From assembly GCA_965214695.1 (NCBI GenBank), contig OZ243967.1:1054001-1118000 (forward strand): DNA of 64,000 nt, in the 5' to 3' direction. A model generated the notes under the pieces. It made no database searches. It was not told the DNA's origin and was given only the letters and a program-made list of their open reading frames with translations. Numbering within the stretch: the first letter of the stretch is position 1; every line of letters begins with the position of its first letter. The stretch is from JAPOXR01 sp965214695 (lineage in GTDB: Bacteria; Pseudomonadota; Alphaproteobacteria; Rhodobacterales; Rhodobacteraceae). Shown here one piece after another: positions 8,551-17,020 of this stretch. The position numbers and the translations under genes are program-made.

Positions 8551-9471
8551 TCACACATCCTGAACCACGCCTCGATCACGGAAGGCCGACAGAGCCTTCG
8601 CCTGCTGCGCCGCAACCAGCTGGGCCCGCGTGAAATCCAGCGCATTGCGGACCAAATCGTCGCCATCGGTCCACAGATTGCGCCAAATTCCGAGAGTGCT
8701 AGACAATTGCGGATCAACGATTTCGGACGAAAAGGACTCGAATACCAGCGGGCCACCATATCCAATCTGCGCCAGGGCACGAAAAATTGGCGCAAATTCG
8801 ATGGAACCGGACCCCAGATAACCCCGGTGGCATTCACCCAGGTGAAAATATCCCAACCGGTCCCCGGTCTCCAGGATGGCCCTCGCCGGGTCTGCTTCCT
8901 CGATATGCATGTGGTAGGTGTCAAGATGCACCCTGGCATTGGCCGCGCCGATCATCTCGCAAAGCGCAACACCCTGTGCGGCCGTATTGGCGATATTCGT
9001 CTCGTAGCGGTTGACAACCTCCAGACCGACGGTGATTCCGTTCCTGTCGGCCGCGGCGCAAACCCGGCGCAGCACGTCGACACTTTCCTCCAGCCCCTCG
9101 GATGTCGCCGGTTCCGCATATTTCGCCAGCGCCGAGTAGAGAACCCCGCAGATATGGCTGGCGCCGATATCGCGGGCGATGGACACCACCTTCATCAACA
9201 GCGCCTCGCCGCGGGCGACGCGTTCGGAATCGCCGGACGACACATCGGTACCTGGTCCGAGGCCAAGCGAGATCGTAGCGGCGAGATTGTATTCCTCGAG
9301 CAGCCTGGCGGTCAGGCCCGAATCGATCCTGTCGGGATCGAGTGCCGGTATTTCGATGAGGTCATAACCGGCCTGTGCGGTACCCTCGATGGCCCTGCGG
9401 GCCTCGGCTTCATCCCAGCCGCCCACCCAGCACAACGCATGAACCCCGAGCCTGTTCCGACCAAATGCCAT
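8551..9471 (-). CDS. Sugar phosphate isomerase/epimerase family protein (D-psicose/tagatose 3-epimerase-like)
   Basis: 306 residues, AP-endonuclease-2 TIM barrel. Metal-binding residues expected for ketose 3-epimerases are visible: Glu in LEVVNRYETN, Asp and His in VHLDTYHMHIEE, and Glu in VFESFSS. The start MAFGRNRLGVHALCW follows CAGGGGAG at 6-base spacing, so ATG 9471 is chosen over the one seven codons earlier. It stands just upstream of the small ORF and glycosylase gene, 45 bp before them. Substrate unknown; inositol-catabolism isomerases share this fold. Confidence 0.87.
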   Translation of the reverse strand: MAFGRNRLGVHALCWVGGWDEAEARRAIEGTAQAGYDLIEIPALDPDRIDSGLTARLLEEYNLAATISLGLGPGTDVSSGDSERVARGEALLMKVVSIARDIGASHICGVLYSALAKYAEPATSEGLEESVDVLRRVCAAADRNGITVGLEVVNRYETNIANTAAQGVALCEMIGAANARVHLDTYHMHIEEADPARAILETGDRLGYFHLGECHRGYLGSGSIEFAPIFRALAQIGYGGPLVFESFSSEIVDPQLSSTLGIWRNLWTDGDDLVRNALDFTRAQLVAAQQAKALSAFRDRGVVQDV

Positions 9472-9960
9472 GATGCACTCCCCTGCCTTCAATCCGCGGC
9501 CGTGCCCGTCGCCAACCCGAAACGATGGGCCATCGCCATATCATCCCGGCAATCACCAGCCGCACGCCGCGGATGGTCCTGGCCGCCCGGACGCTCTCCC
9601 GGCAAGCCCGGTCACCCCCCTGAAGGACGGAATGACAACCGGGAATACCTCGGCTTCGCAAACCCCCGGCAGAAGCCCGTTCCAGGCGACGAAGAGACCA
9701 GAGTTGCGATCGCCAATCCTTGATGCCGACCATCAAACGACTAACTGTTCACCGTTCCACAGGTCAAGCCGGCAATTGAATTCCAGATTGCAAACATCAT
9801 CAAACCGACACTGACAGCAACCGGCCGACATCCGGCGGCATTCCGGATACACGGCCGAACAGCAGCCCCGGTTCGGCAAGCCAAACCTGCCACCCGGCAT
9901 CACAGCCATCCATGACCGGCAATCACAGAAACCAGCTCGGCGAATCCCTCCCGATGACGA
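9472..9960. other. Intergenic stretch without a recognisable gene
   Basis: 489 bp upstream of the epimerase-like gene. It presumably carries that gene's promoter. Apparent ORFs on both strands are antisense or out-of-frame continuations with no family features. Confidence 0.5.
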
Positions 9961-10547
9961 TCAAGTGTCCGGGCAGACGACGATCATCCCGTCAGGCACC
10001 CACTCGGACGGCCAGACCAGCCCGACCCCTACCGCCTGGTGGCTGGCGCCGAATCCGGGCTCGGTCCACAGATCGAGGCGCATCCGCCCGCCGGCCTCCC
10101 GGTCGGCCTCGATGCGGTAGCCGATCCGGGCATCCTCGATCACATTCTCGCCCCGGAGTTGCAAATAGGCACTGCCGACCATGCCATGCCCCCGGGGGTG
10201 TCATGGACCATCTCGGCCCGCGGGTCTCCGCCAGAGGTGGAGCCGCCAAGTGCGTGCTGCATGGAGGCCGAGAAGCTCCGCCTCGCGCCCGATGCCGGAT
10301 CCCAGGCCAGGGCGGCAGCCAGGGACCAATCCCCGGGGCCGTCGCCGATCACCCTGCTGCCATCCAGCGAGGCCAAGAGTTCGGAGACATCCTGCCGGCC
10401 GATGCCGGCGGCGAACTCGATGCCGGTGCCGGCATCGCCGCCATCATGGCGAAGGCTGAGCGACAGGCGGGAGGGGAGCATGGCGCCGGCGATCAGCGCC
10501 CGCGCCTGATGGCCGGTCAGGCTGGCCCGCAGGCGGGTGGATGGGGC
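9961..10547 (-). pseudogene. Remnant of an autotransporter-type outer-membrane beta-barrel, frameshifted
   Basis: Two minus-strand frames join into one barrel-like C-terminus. The upstream part (about 10547-10185) reads LSLSLRHDGGDAGTGIEF, ASLDGSRVIGDG and DWSLAAALAWDP. The continuation (10182-9961) in another frame reads VGSAYLQLRGENV, ARIGYRIEAD and RLDLWTEPGFGASHQAVG. The pattern RHDGGDAETG ... W.....L.WDP ... GYRI ... H..G is that of the C-terminal barrel of marine alphaproteobacterial autotransporters. The switch lies near a CCCCCGGGGG run at 10189-10198, a slippage-prone site. The passenger domain and start are missing, so this is a truncated relic. Confidence 0.6.
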
Positions 10548-10762
10548 CCTTGTCAATTTTGAAGGTATTGCGGGACGGGGTTGCGTGTCTCGTGGCGGTG
10601 GCAGGATGTGACAGGAATTGGAGGCGTAACTGTTCGGCCGAAGGCGGTGTGGTGGGCGTCGCTTGCTTGCCTTCGCTTGTGAGGGGATGGCTTGGGCGGC
10701 CTCAGCCGCTTGTTCAGCGAATCCATCCTGCCTATAAGCCGTTGCGGAGATGGATTTCGCCA

Positions 10763-11770
10763 ATGGCAATCAGTTCAAGACACCTTCTCGGGATCGAACA
10801 GCTCTCTGTCGATGACATCCTCCGGATTCTTGAACTTGCCGAACACTACGTCGTCATCAACCGGCAGCGGGTAAAGCACGAATCGGTGCTGGACGGGAAG
10901 ACGCAGATCAACCTTTTCTTCGAGAGTTCCACCAGGACCCAGGCCAGCTTCGAACTGGCTGGCAAACGGCTCGGCGCCGATGTCATGAGCATGAACCCCG
11001 AAGTCAGTTCGCTCAGCAAGGGTGAGTCGCTGATCGATACCGCCATGACCCTGAATGCCATGCATCCCGACCTCCTGGTCATCCGGCATCCGGCATCAGG
11101 GGCCGTCAACCTGTTGTCGGAAAAGGTGAATTGCTCCGTCCTCAATGCCGGCGATGGCAGCCATGAACACCCGACGCAGGCATTGCTGGATGCCCTGACG
11201 ATTCGCCGGTTCAAGGGAGTCCTGCATGGCCTGACGGTGGCAATCTGCGGCGACATCCTTCACTCGCGGGTGGCCCGGTCGAACATGCTCATGCTGTTCA
11301 AGCTGCAGAACCGCGTGCGGATGATCGGGCCGAGGACGCTGATCCCGAAATCGTTGGCTGAACTCGGTGTCGAAATCCATGACCGGATGGATGAAGGGCT
11401 GGAGGGCGTTGATGTCGTCATGATGCTCAGACTGCAGCAGGAACGGATGTCCGGCGCCAGCATCCCGTCATTCCGGGAGTACTTTCACTTGTACGGCCTC
11501 GATCGCGAGAAACTCGCCCATGCCCGCCCGGATGCGATCGTGATGCATCCGGGACCGATGAACCGCGGGGTCGAGATTGACGGGACAATCGCTGACGACA
11601 TCAACCGATCGGTGATCCAGGACCAGGTGGAAATGGGCGTCGCGGTGCGGATGGCGGTCATGGATCTGCTTTCGCGTAGCCCTGATGACGACCGGAACCA
11701 TTCGGAATCCCGAAACCGCGCTGACCCCCGACGGTTTGCGCCAAATTCGAACCCCACTGCCGGGTCGTGA
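10763..11770 (+). CDS. pyrB: Aspartate carbamoyltransferase catalytic subunit
   Basis: 335 residues. Forms N-carbamoyl-L-aspartate from carbamoyl phosphate and Asp in pyrimidine synthesis. The carbamoyl-phosphate motif FFESSTRTQASFE is intact, as are SLSKGESL, HPTQALLDA and MHPGPMNRGVEI. ATG 10763 gives the normal start (SSRHLLGIEQLS); its Shine-Dalgarno is weak (GGAG 13 bases upstream). It is followed after 7 bp by a non-catalytic dihydroorotase gene, the arrangement in which the partner stabilises ATCase as a dodecamer. Confidence 0.96.
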   Translation: MAISSRHLLGIEQLSVDDILRILELAEHYVVINRQRVKHESVLDGKTQINLFFESSTRTQASFELAGKRLGADVMSMNPEVSSLSKGESLIDTAMTLNAMHPDLLVIRHPASGAVNLLSEKVNCSVLNAGDGSHEHPTQALLDALTIRRFKGVLHGLTVAICGDILHSRVARSNMLMLFKLQNRVRMIGPRTLIPKSLAELGVEIHDRMDEGLEGVDVVMMLRLQQERMSGASIPSFREYFHLYGLDREKLAHARPDAIVMHPGPMNRGVEIDGTIADDINRSVIQDQVEMGVAVRMAVMDLLSRSPDDDRNHSESRNRADPRRFAPNSNPTAGS

Positions 11771-11777
11771 GGGCGCG

Positions 11778-13073
11778 ATGACGCTGATCTTTCGCAATGC
11801 GATGATCGTGGACCCGGAGACCGACTCGGTCGAGCCTGGCTCGCTGCTGGTGCACAATGGCCTGGTCACCGGGCGGGACGGTCCGGATTGCACTGCAGCC
11901 GCCTCGGAGGTCATCGAGTGCGAAGGCCATTGCCTGGCCCCGGGAATTGTCGATCTCGGCGTCAAGATCGGAGAGCCCGGCGAGAGGCACAAGGAGAGTT
12001 TCCGAACCGCCGGCATGGCCGCCGCCGCAGGCGGCATCACCACGGTTGTGACCAGGCCCGATACCGTTCCACCCATCGACAATCCGGAGACACTGGAATT
12101 CTTCTTACGACGGGCAGAAGCATCGACCGGGATCCGGATTCGCCCCATGGCAACATTGACCAAGGGTCGGAATGGCGAGGAGATTTCAGAGATCGGCCTG
12201 CTTGCCGATGCCGGTGCGGTGGCATTTTCGGATTGCGACCGGCCGGTCCGCAACTCCAGGGTGATGGCAAGATGCATGGCCTATGCCGGTCAGCAGGGTG
12301 CGTTGGTGGTCGGTCACCCGCAGGATCCGGACTTGTCCGAGGGCGCGGCGGCAACTGCAAGCCAGTTTGCCTTTCTCAAGGGGTTGCCGACCGTGCCGAC
12401 AATGGCCGAGAGAATGGGGCTGGAGCGAGATCTTTCCCTCGTCGAGCTGACCGGCGCCAGCTACCATGCCGACCAGCTCACCACGGCCACTGCATTGCCG
12501 GTGCTGGAGCGGGCGCTGGAAGCAGGGCTCGATGTGACCGCCGGCACGTCAATCCACCATCTGACCTTGAATGAACTCGACATTGGCGATTACCGGACCT
12601 TCTTCAAGGTCAAGCCGCCACTGCGGTCCGAGGATGATCGACAGGCGGTCATAGCCGGGCTTGCCAGCGGCGCCATCTCGATCATCTCGTCCATGCATAC
12701 GCCGCAGGATGAAGAGTCCAAGCGGCTGCCATATGCCCAGGCGGCAAGAGGCGCCGTTGCACTCGAGACCATCCTGCCTGCCGCCCTGCGCCTTTATCAT
12801 TCCGGGGAGCTTGGCCTTGCAACATTGTTCAGGGCGCTGTCACTGAACCCGTCACGCAGGCTGTCGCTGCCCGGCGGCCGACTGTCCAGCGGAGCGCCGG
12901 CCGATTTGGTCCTGTTTGACCCGGATTATCCGTTTCGACTCGACCGTTTTACGCTCAGTTCCAAATCCGGGAACACCCCTTTCGACAACCAGACCCTGCA
13001 GGGCAGGGTTTTGCGGACATATGTGAACGGGGTGGAGATATTTCGCCATTCTCGGGAAGGACTCGTGTCGTAA
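11778..13073 (+). CDS. Non-catalytic dihydroorotase homologue (PyrC'/PyrX type)
   Basis: 431 residues of the amidohydrolase barrel. The zinc motif DxHxH that should follow the first strand reads DLGVKIGEPG, so both histidines are lost, and the catalytic Asp block (normally TDHAPH) reads SSMHTPQ. Second-shell blocks such as SIHHLTLNE survive. It is 7 bp downstream of pyrB. Pseudo-dihydroorotases in this position are known to be structural partners of ATCase in pseudomonads and related bacteria, and alphaproteobacterial homologues share the loss as I recall. A catalytically active pyrC must lie elsewhere. Confidence 0.88.
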   Translation: MTLIFRNAMIVDPETDSVEPGSLLVHNGLVTGRDGPDCTAAASEVIECEGHCLAPGIVDLGVKIGEPGERHKESFRTAGMAAAAGGITTVVTRPDTVPPIDNPETLEFFLRRAEASTGIRIRPMATLTKGRNGEEISEIGLLADAGAVAFSDCDRPVRNSRVMARCMAYAGQQGALVVGHPQDPDLSEGAAATASQFAFLKGLPTVPTMAERMGLERDLSLVELTGASYHADQLTTATALPVLERALEAGLDVTAGTSIHHLTLNELDIGDYRTFFKVKPPLRSEDDRQAVIAGLASGAISIISSMHTPQDEESKRLPYAQAARGAVALETILPAALRLYHSGELGLATLFRALSLNPSRRLSLPGGRLSSGAPADLVLFDPDYPFRLDRFTLSSKSGNTPFDNQTLQGRVLRTYVNGVEIFRHSREGLVS

Positions 13074-13145
13074 ACCGAAGCACGGCAGCGAGTCCGGATG
13101 ACTGCAGTCCCGGCCGCACCTTGCCACCAGGAGGAGGAATTCGGC

Positions 13146-13760
13146 GTGAACCTGATCCATGAGGCCGGCATGGCCGCCCTGCTCCTGGGATTCCTCCTGG
13201 GCTCCATCCCATTCGGCGTCGTGAATGCCAGGATCTGGAAACTCGGCGATCTTTCAACGATCGGATCCGGCAATATCGGCACGACCAATGTTCTCAGAAC
13301 CGGCAACCGGGCGGCGGCTGCCATGACGCTGCTGCTGGATGCCGGCAAGGGGGTGGTCGCTGTTGTGATCGCGCAATCGATTGCCGGCGAGCAGTTCGCG
13401 CTCGCTGCCGGCTGCGCCGCCGTCATCGGGCACATGTTTCCGCCATGGCTGCGATTTCGCGGCGGCAAGGGGGTGGCCACCTTTCTGGGTGTCCTGCTGG
13501 GCTATTCGGTGATGGCAGGGTTATTTTCCTGTGCAGTATGGCTGGTGGTGGCGGTCCTGTCCCGCTATGCATCACTTGCCTCGCTGTTGGCAGCGATCGC
13601 CGCTCTGGGCCTCCCCTGGATCCTTGGCTGGGACCACGGCATGCTGTTCATCGCAATCATGACCGCGCTTGTCGTCTTCCGACACTGGGCAAATGTCAGA
13701 CGCCTGGTAGCTGGCACGGAGTCGAGGATATCACTGGGAGGCCGGCAATCCGGGCTGTGA
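13146..13760 (+). CDS. plsY: Glycerol-3-phosphate acyltransferase PlsY (GTG start)
   Basis: 204 residues, about five membrane helices. Acylates glycerol-3-phosphate from acyl-phosphate, the first step of phospholipid synthesis, in the inner membrane. The three PlsY motifs are present: GSIPFG, GSGNIGTTNVLR and RFRGGKGVAT. GTG 13146 is preceded by GGAGGAGG at ideal spacing; an upstream ATG would add 16 unmatched residues. Downstream of the pyrB/pyrX pair by 72 bp, possibly in the same transcript; convergent with gshA. Confidence 0.95.
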   Translation: MNLIHEAGMAALLLGFLLGSIPFGVVNARIWKLGDLSTIGSGNIGTTNVLRTGNRAAAAMTLLLDAGKGVVAVVIAQSIAGEQFALAAGCAAVIGHMFPPWLRFRGGKGVATFLGVLLGYSVMAGLFSCAVWLVVAVLSRYASLASLLAAIAALGLPWILGWDHGMLFIAIMTALVVFRHWANVRRLVAGTESRISLGGRQSGL

Positions 13761-13812
13761 AACCGGCGTTCCTGAGTTGCTGGATCGGCAATCCGGACGG
13801 TGAGGTCGGCCA

Positions 13813-15183
13813 TCAGTAGCTGCAGGATTGGTAGATGGGATCAATGCGCTGGTTCCATTCCGCCTCGTACAGGTCCAGCAGATCCTCGGCAGGCGTCTTT
13901 CCCCGTTGCAGGCTGTCACGCAGCGCATCGAGGAAGTGACTCTCGTCGGGGACAAGACCGCCAGCACCCGGCCGGGCGCGTCTCTTGAGGCCGCTTTCCG
14001 CGATCAACAGGGCCTGCCTGGCATATTCGGCCAGGCTCTCATCCTTGTGGCCGCCCTTGAGGCCATGCCGTGCTGCCGACACCCGGAGTCCCTCCCGGGC
14101 CTCGGCATCGAGGTTGCGAACGAGGTCCCAGGCCGCGTCAAGCGAGGTCGAATCATAGACCAGCCCGACCCAGAATGCCGGCAGCGCACAGAGTCGGCGC
14201 CACGGACCGCCATCCGCCCCGCGCATTTCGATGAACTGCTTGATTCGTGCTTCCGGAAAGATCGTGGTGAGATGATCGGCCCAATCGGACATCAGGGGCA
14301 ATTCTCCCGGCAGGGCCGGCAGCCGTCCAGCCAGGAAGTCCCGAAAGGACTGGCCGAGCGCATCGATGTATTTCCCGTCGCGATAGACAAAATACATCGG
14401 GACATCGAGCGCATACTCCACCCAGGCCTCGAATCCGAACCCATCCTCGAAGACGAAGGGCAGCATTCCGGTGCGACTGGCATCCAGGCTTCGCCAAATT
14501 CGGCTCCTCAGGCTCAGATATCCGGATTTCCCGTTCTCGAAGAAGGGTGAATTGGCGAAAAACGCCGTCGCCACCGGCTGCAGTGCCAGCGCCACCCTGA
14601 GCTTGCGAACCATGTCGGACTCGCTGGCAAAATCGAGATTCACCTGAACGGTGCAGGTCCGGTACATCATGTCCAGGCCGGTGGTGCCGACCTTCTGCAT
14701 GTAGTTGGTCATGAGCTGGTATCTGCCCTTCGGCATCAGCGGCATTTGCGCATGCTTCCAGGCCGGCGCTGCCCCCAGACCGATGAAACCCGCGCCGATG
14801 CGATCTGCGATCTCCCTGACCTCCCCGAGATGCTGGTTGACCTCGTCACAGGTCTCGTGGACCGTTTCCAGCGGGGCGCCTGACAGCTCCAACTGCCCGC
14901 CCGGCTCCAGCGAGATGTTTGCCCCGCTGCGCTCAAGGCCGATGATGTTGCCGGCCTCCGCAACCGGCTGCCAGCCAAATTCGTCCCTCAGCCCCTCGAG
15001 CATGGCCCGAATCGAACAGGGGCCGTCATAGGGCAATGGCTGACATCCTGCCAAATCATACCCGAATTTTTCGTGTTCGGTCCCGATCCGCCACCGTGAT
15101 TGGGGCTTGCAGCCATCTTCCAGATATCCGGCCAGCTGTTCGTGGCGTTCGATGCGAACGCCCCCGGTCTGGGGAATTGACAT
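13813..15183 (-). CDS. gshA: Glutamate-cysteine ligase, plant/alphaproteobacterial (GCS2-like) type
   Basis: 456 residues. First step of glutathione synthesis: gamma-Glu-Cys from Glu, Cys and ATP. Seen: RIGTEHEKFGY, SLEPGGQLELSGAP, MTNYMQKVGTTG, CTVQVNLDFASE and FIEMRGADGGPW, conserved in this branch. ATG 15183 follows AGGAAG at 6 bases. It lies 79 bp downstream of rsmE on the same strand, a neighbourhood common in alphaproteobacteria. gshB lies 29 kb to the right. Confidence 0.95.
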   Translation of the reverse strand: MSIPQTGGVRIERHEQLAGYLEDGCKPQSRWRIGTEHEKFGYDLAGCQPLPYDGPCSIRAMLEGLRDEFGWQPVAEAGNIIGLERSGANISLEPGGQLELSGAPLETVHETCDEVNQHLGEVREIADRIGAGFIGLGAAPAWKHAQMPLMPKGRYQLMTNYMQKVGTTGLDMMYRTCTVQVNLDFASESDMVRKLRVALALQPVATAFFANSPFFENGKSGYLSLRSRIWRSLDASRTGMLPFVFEDGFGFEAWVEYALDVPMYFVYRDGKYIDALGQSFRDFLAGRLPALPGELPLMSDWADHLTTIFPEARIKQFIEMRGADGGPWRRLCALPAFWVGLVYDSTSLDAAWDLVRNLDAEAREGLRVSAARHGLKGGHKDESLAEYARQALLIAESGLKRRARPGAGGLVPDESHFLDALRDSLQRGKTPAEDLLDLYEAEWNQRIDPIYQSCSY

Positions 15184-15262
15184 GTGGCGCTTCCTGTCCG
15201 CGATCAGAGCCCGACCGCTATAGACCTGCAGCCCGCCTGGCAACAGGAATGGATGGGCTGGC

Positions 15263-15994
15263 TCAACCGGCACGTCCGGCGATATTGACCAGGCCCAGCA
15301 CCACCGCCGCCGCGGTGTCTGCCCGTAGCAACCGGCCACCAAGGCCGACCGGCACAACGTCGGCCATCCGCCGGATATGGTGACGTTCGGATTCGGTAAA
15401 TCCGCCCTCGGGGCCGATGAGCACCGCCAGCCGGTCTGGCAGGGAGGGAGGCAGGGGAAAGTCGCGGCATCCCAGCCTGGTCTCGTCGCAAAAGATCAGC
15501 CCCCTTCCCTCCGGCCAGCCGGCGAGAGCCGGCTTCAATGCAGCTAACTCGTGAATGGTCGGAACGGACAGTCCGCCGCATTGCTCGGTTGCCTCCCGGG
15601 CAACGGCGCGCAGCCTGGCGGTTTGTACGCGGCGAGAATTGGTCAGTTCGGTCCGGACCGGGAAGATGTCTGACACCCCGATTTCGGTCGCCTTTTCCAC
15701 GATGAAATCGGTTCTCGATTTCTTGAGTGGCGAGAATAGCAGCCACAGATCCGGGGGATCGGATTGCTGCCGGGTCTGGCCAAGGCAACGGAGCAGGACC
15801 CGGCCAGGGCTGGCGGAGACCATGATTGCGCGCCACTCGCCATCTTCCCCGTTGAACAGCCCGACATGGTCACCCTCCCGGAGCCGCAGCACCCGGTACA
15901 AATAGTGTGAATTACTGTCACCGGCCTCCAGCTCAGCCCCGTGGCCGAGCGATTGCTCGACATGCAACCTTGTCTTCATCAGCGGAAACGGCAT
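15263..15994 (-). CDS. rsmE: 16S rRNA m3U1498 methyltransferase RsmE
   Basis: About 243 residues, SPOUT fold with a trefoil knot. Seen: HYLYRVLRLREGD at the PUA-like N-terminus, SPLKKSRTDFIVEKATEIGV, and the SAM-binding knot LIGPEGGFTESE with LGGRLLRADTA. Several ATGs (16003, 15994, 15979) are possible and none has a clear Shine-Dalgarno. Since ubiA begins divergently at about 16006, the first ATG would leave only 2 bp between the genes, so 15994 is chosen. Operon with gshA. Confidence 0.93.
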   Translation of the reverse strand: MPFPLMKTRLHVEQSLGHGAELEAGDSNSHYLYRVLRLREGDHVGLFNGEDGEWRAIMVSASPGRVLLRCLGQTRQQSDPPDLWLLFSPLKKSRTDFIVEKATEIGVSDIFPVRTELTNSRRVQTARLRAVAREATEQCGGLSVPTIHELAALKPALAGWPEGRGLIFCDETRLGCRDFPLPPSLPDRLAVLIGPEGGFTESERHHIRRMADVVPVGLGGRLLRADTAAAVVLGLVNIAGRAG

Positions 15995-16005
15995 GGTATG
16001 CATCT

Positions 16006-16989
16006 ATGCATGATGACGGGCGAATTCCAGTGATCCAGGATACTGATCCCGGCATTGCCGACGCCGTGGAGCATAACTGGGTTGACAGGTTTGCGCCTGG
16101 CTGGTCCCGGCCGTTTCTGCGCCTCTCTCGCGCCGACCGGCCGATTGGAACCTGGCTATTGCTTATCCCCTGTTGGTGGGGGCTGGTGATGGCCATGGCC
16201 AGTGATCCGGACAGTATCCACATTGAAGATGCCTGGATCCTGACCGGTTGCGCAATCGGTGCCGCCGTCATGCGGGGGGCCGGCTGCACCTGGAATGACG
16301 TGGTCGACCGGGACCTTGACCGCAGGGTCGAACGGACCAGGCAGCGGCCCCTGGCAGCAGGCCGGATATCACTGGTCCATGCCTGCTGCTGGATGGTCAT
16401 CCAGTCGCTGGCCGGGCTTGCCATACTGGTCACCTTCAATTCGACGGCAATCCTGCTGGGCCTGGCAAGCCTGATCCCCGTGGCCGTCTACCCGTTTGCA
16501 AAGCGGTTCACCTGGTGGCCGCAGGTGTTCCTCGGCATCGCCTTCAACTGGGGTGTTCTGCTTGCATGGGCCGCTCATGACAACTCGCCGGGTCTCGCGG
16601 TCCTGCCGCTGTACCTGTCCGGCATCTGCTGGACACTGTTTTACGACACCATCTATGCACACCAGGACCGGGAAGATGACGGTTTGGTCGGAATCAGGTC
16701 GACAGCCCGCCTGTTCGGCGAGAATACCCGGATTTGGCTGCTCCGATTTGTTGCCGCTTCGGCAATCCTGATGATGACCGCGGTGCTGATGGCCATCCCG
16801 CCGAGCCGCCATGGCGCCGCGTTCGTGATTGGCCTGGCAGGCGTTCTCTGTTTTGCATTGCATCTGCTCTGGCAATTGCGCAGACTGGACTTGAAGGACA
16901 GTGCCAGTTGCCTCAGGATTTTCCGCAGCAATCGTGATGCTGGCCTCATTCCGGTGACCTTCCTGGCGATAGCTGTCCTGGTTGGGTAG
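16006..16989 (+). CDS. ubiA: 4-hydroxybenzoate polyprenyltransferase
   Basis: 327 residues, about eight membrane helices. Prenylates 4-hydroxybenzoate in ubiquinone synthesis. Asp-rich motifs: NDVVDRDLDRRVERT (first, NDxxDxxxD) and YDTIYAHQDREDD (second). RADRPIGTWLLLIPCWWG is the family entry helix. ATG 16006 or GTG 16030 could be the start. Its stop lies 31 bp before the OmpA-like gene. Confidence 0.95.
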   Translation: MHDDGRIPVIQDTDPGIADAVEHNWVDRFAPGWSRPFLRLSRADRPIGTWLLLIPCWWGLVMAMASDPDSIHIEDAWILTGCAIGAAVMRGAGCTWNDVVDRDLDRRVERTRQRPLAAGRISLVHACCWMVIQSLAGLAILVTFNSTAILLGLASLIPVAVYPFAKRFTWWPQVFLGIAFNWGVLLAWAAHDNSPGLAVLPLYLSGICWTLFYDTIYAHQDREDDGLVGIRSTARLFGENTRIWLLRFVAASAILMMTAVLMAIPPSRHGAAFVIGLAGVLCFALHLLWQLRRLDLKDSASCLRIFRSNRDAGLIPVTFLAIAVLVG

Positions 16990-17020
16990 CAACGGCATTT
17001 CACGGACACAGAAGAACACG

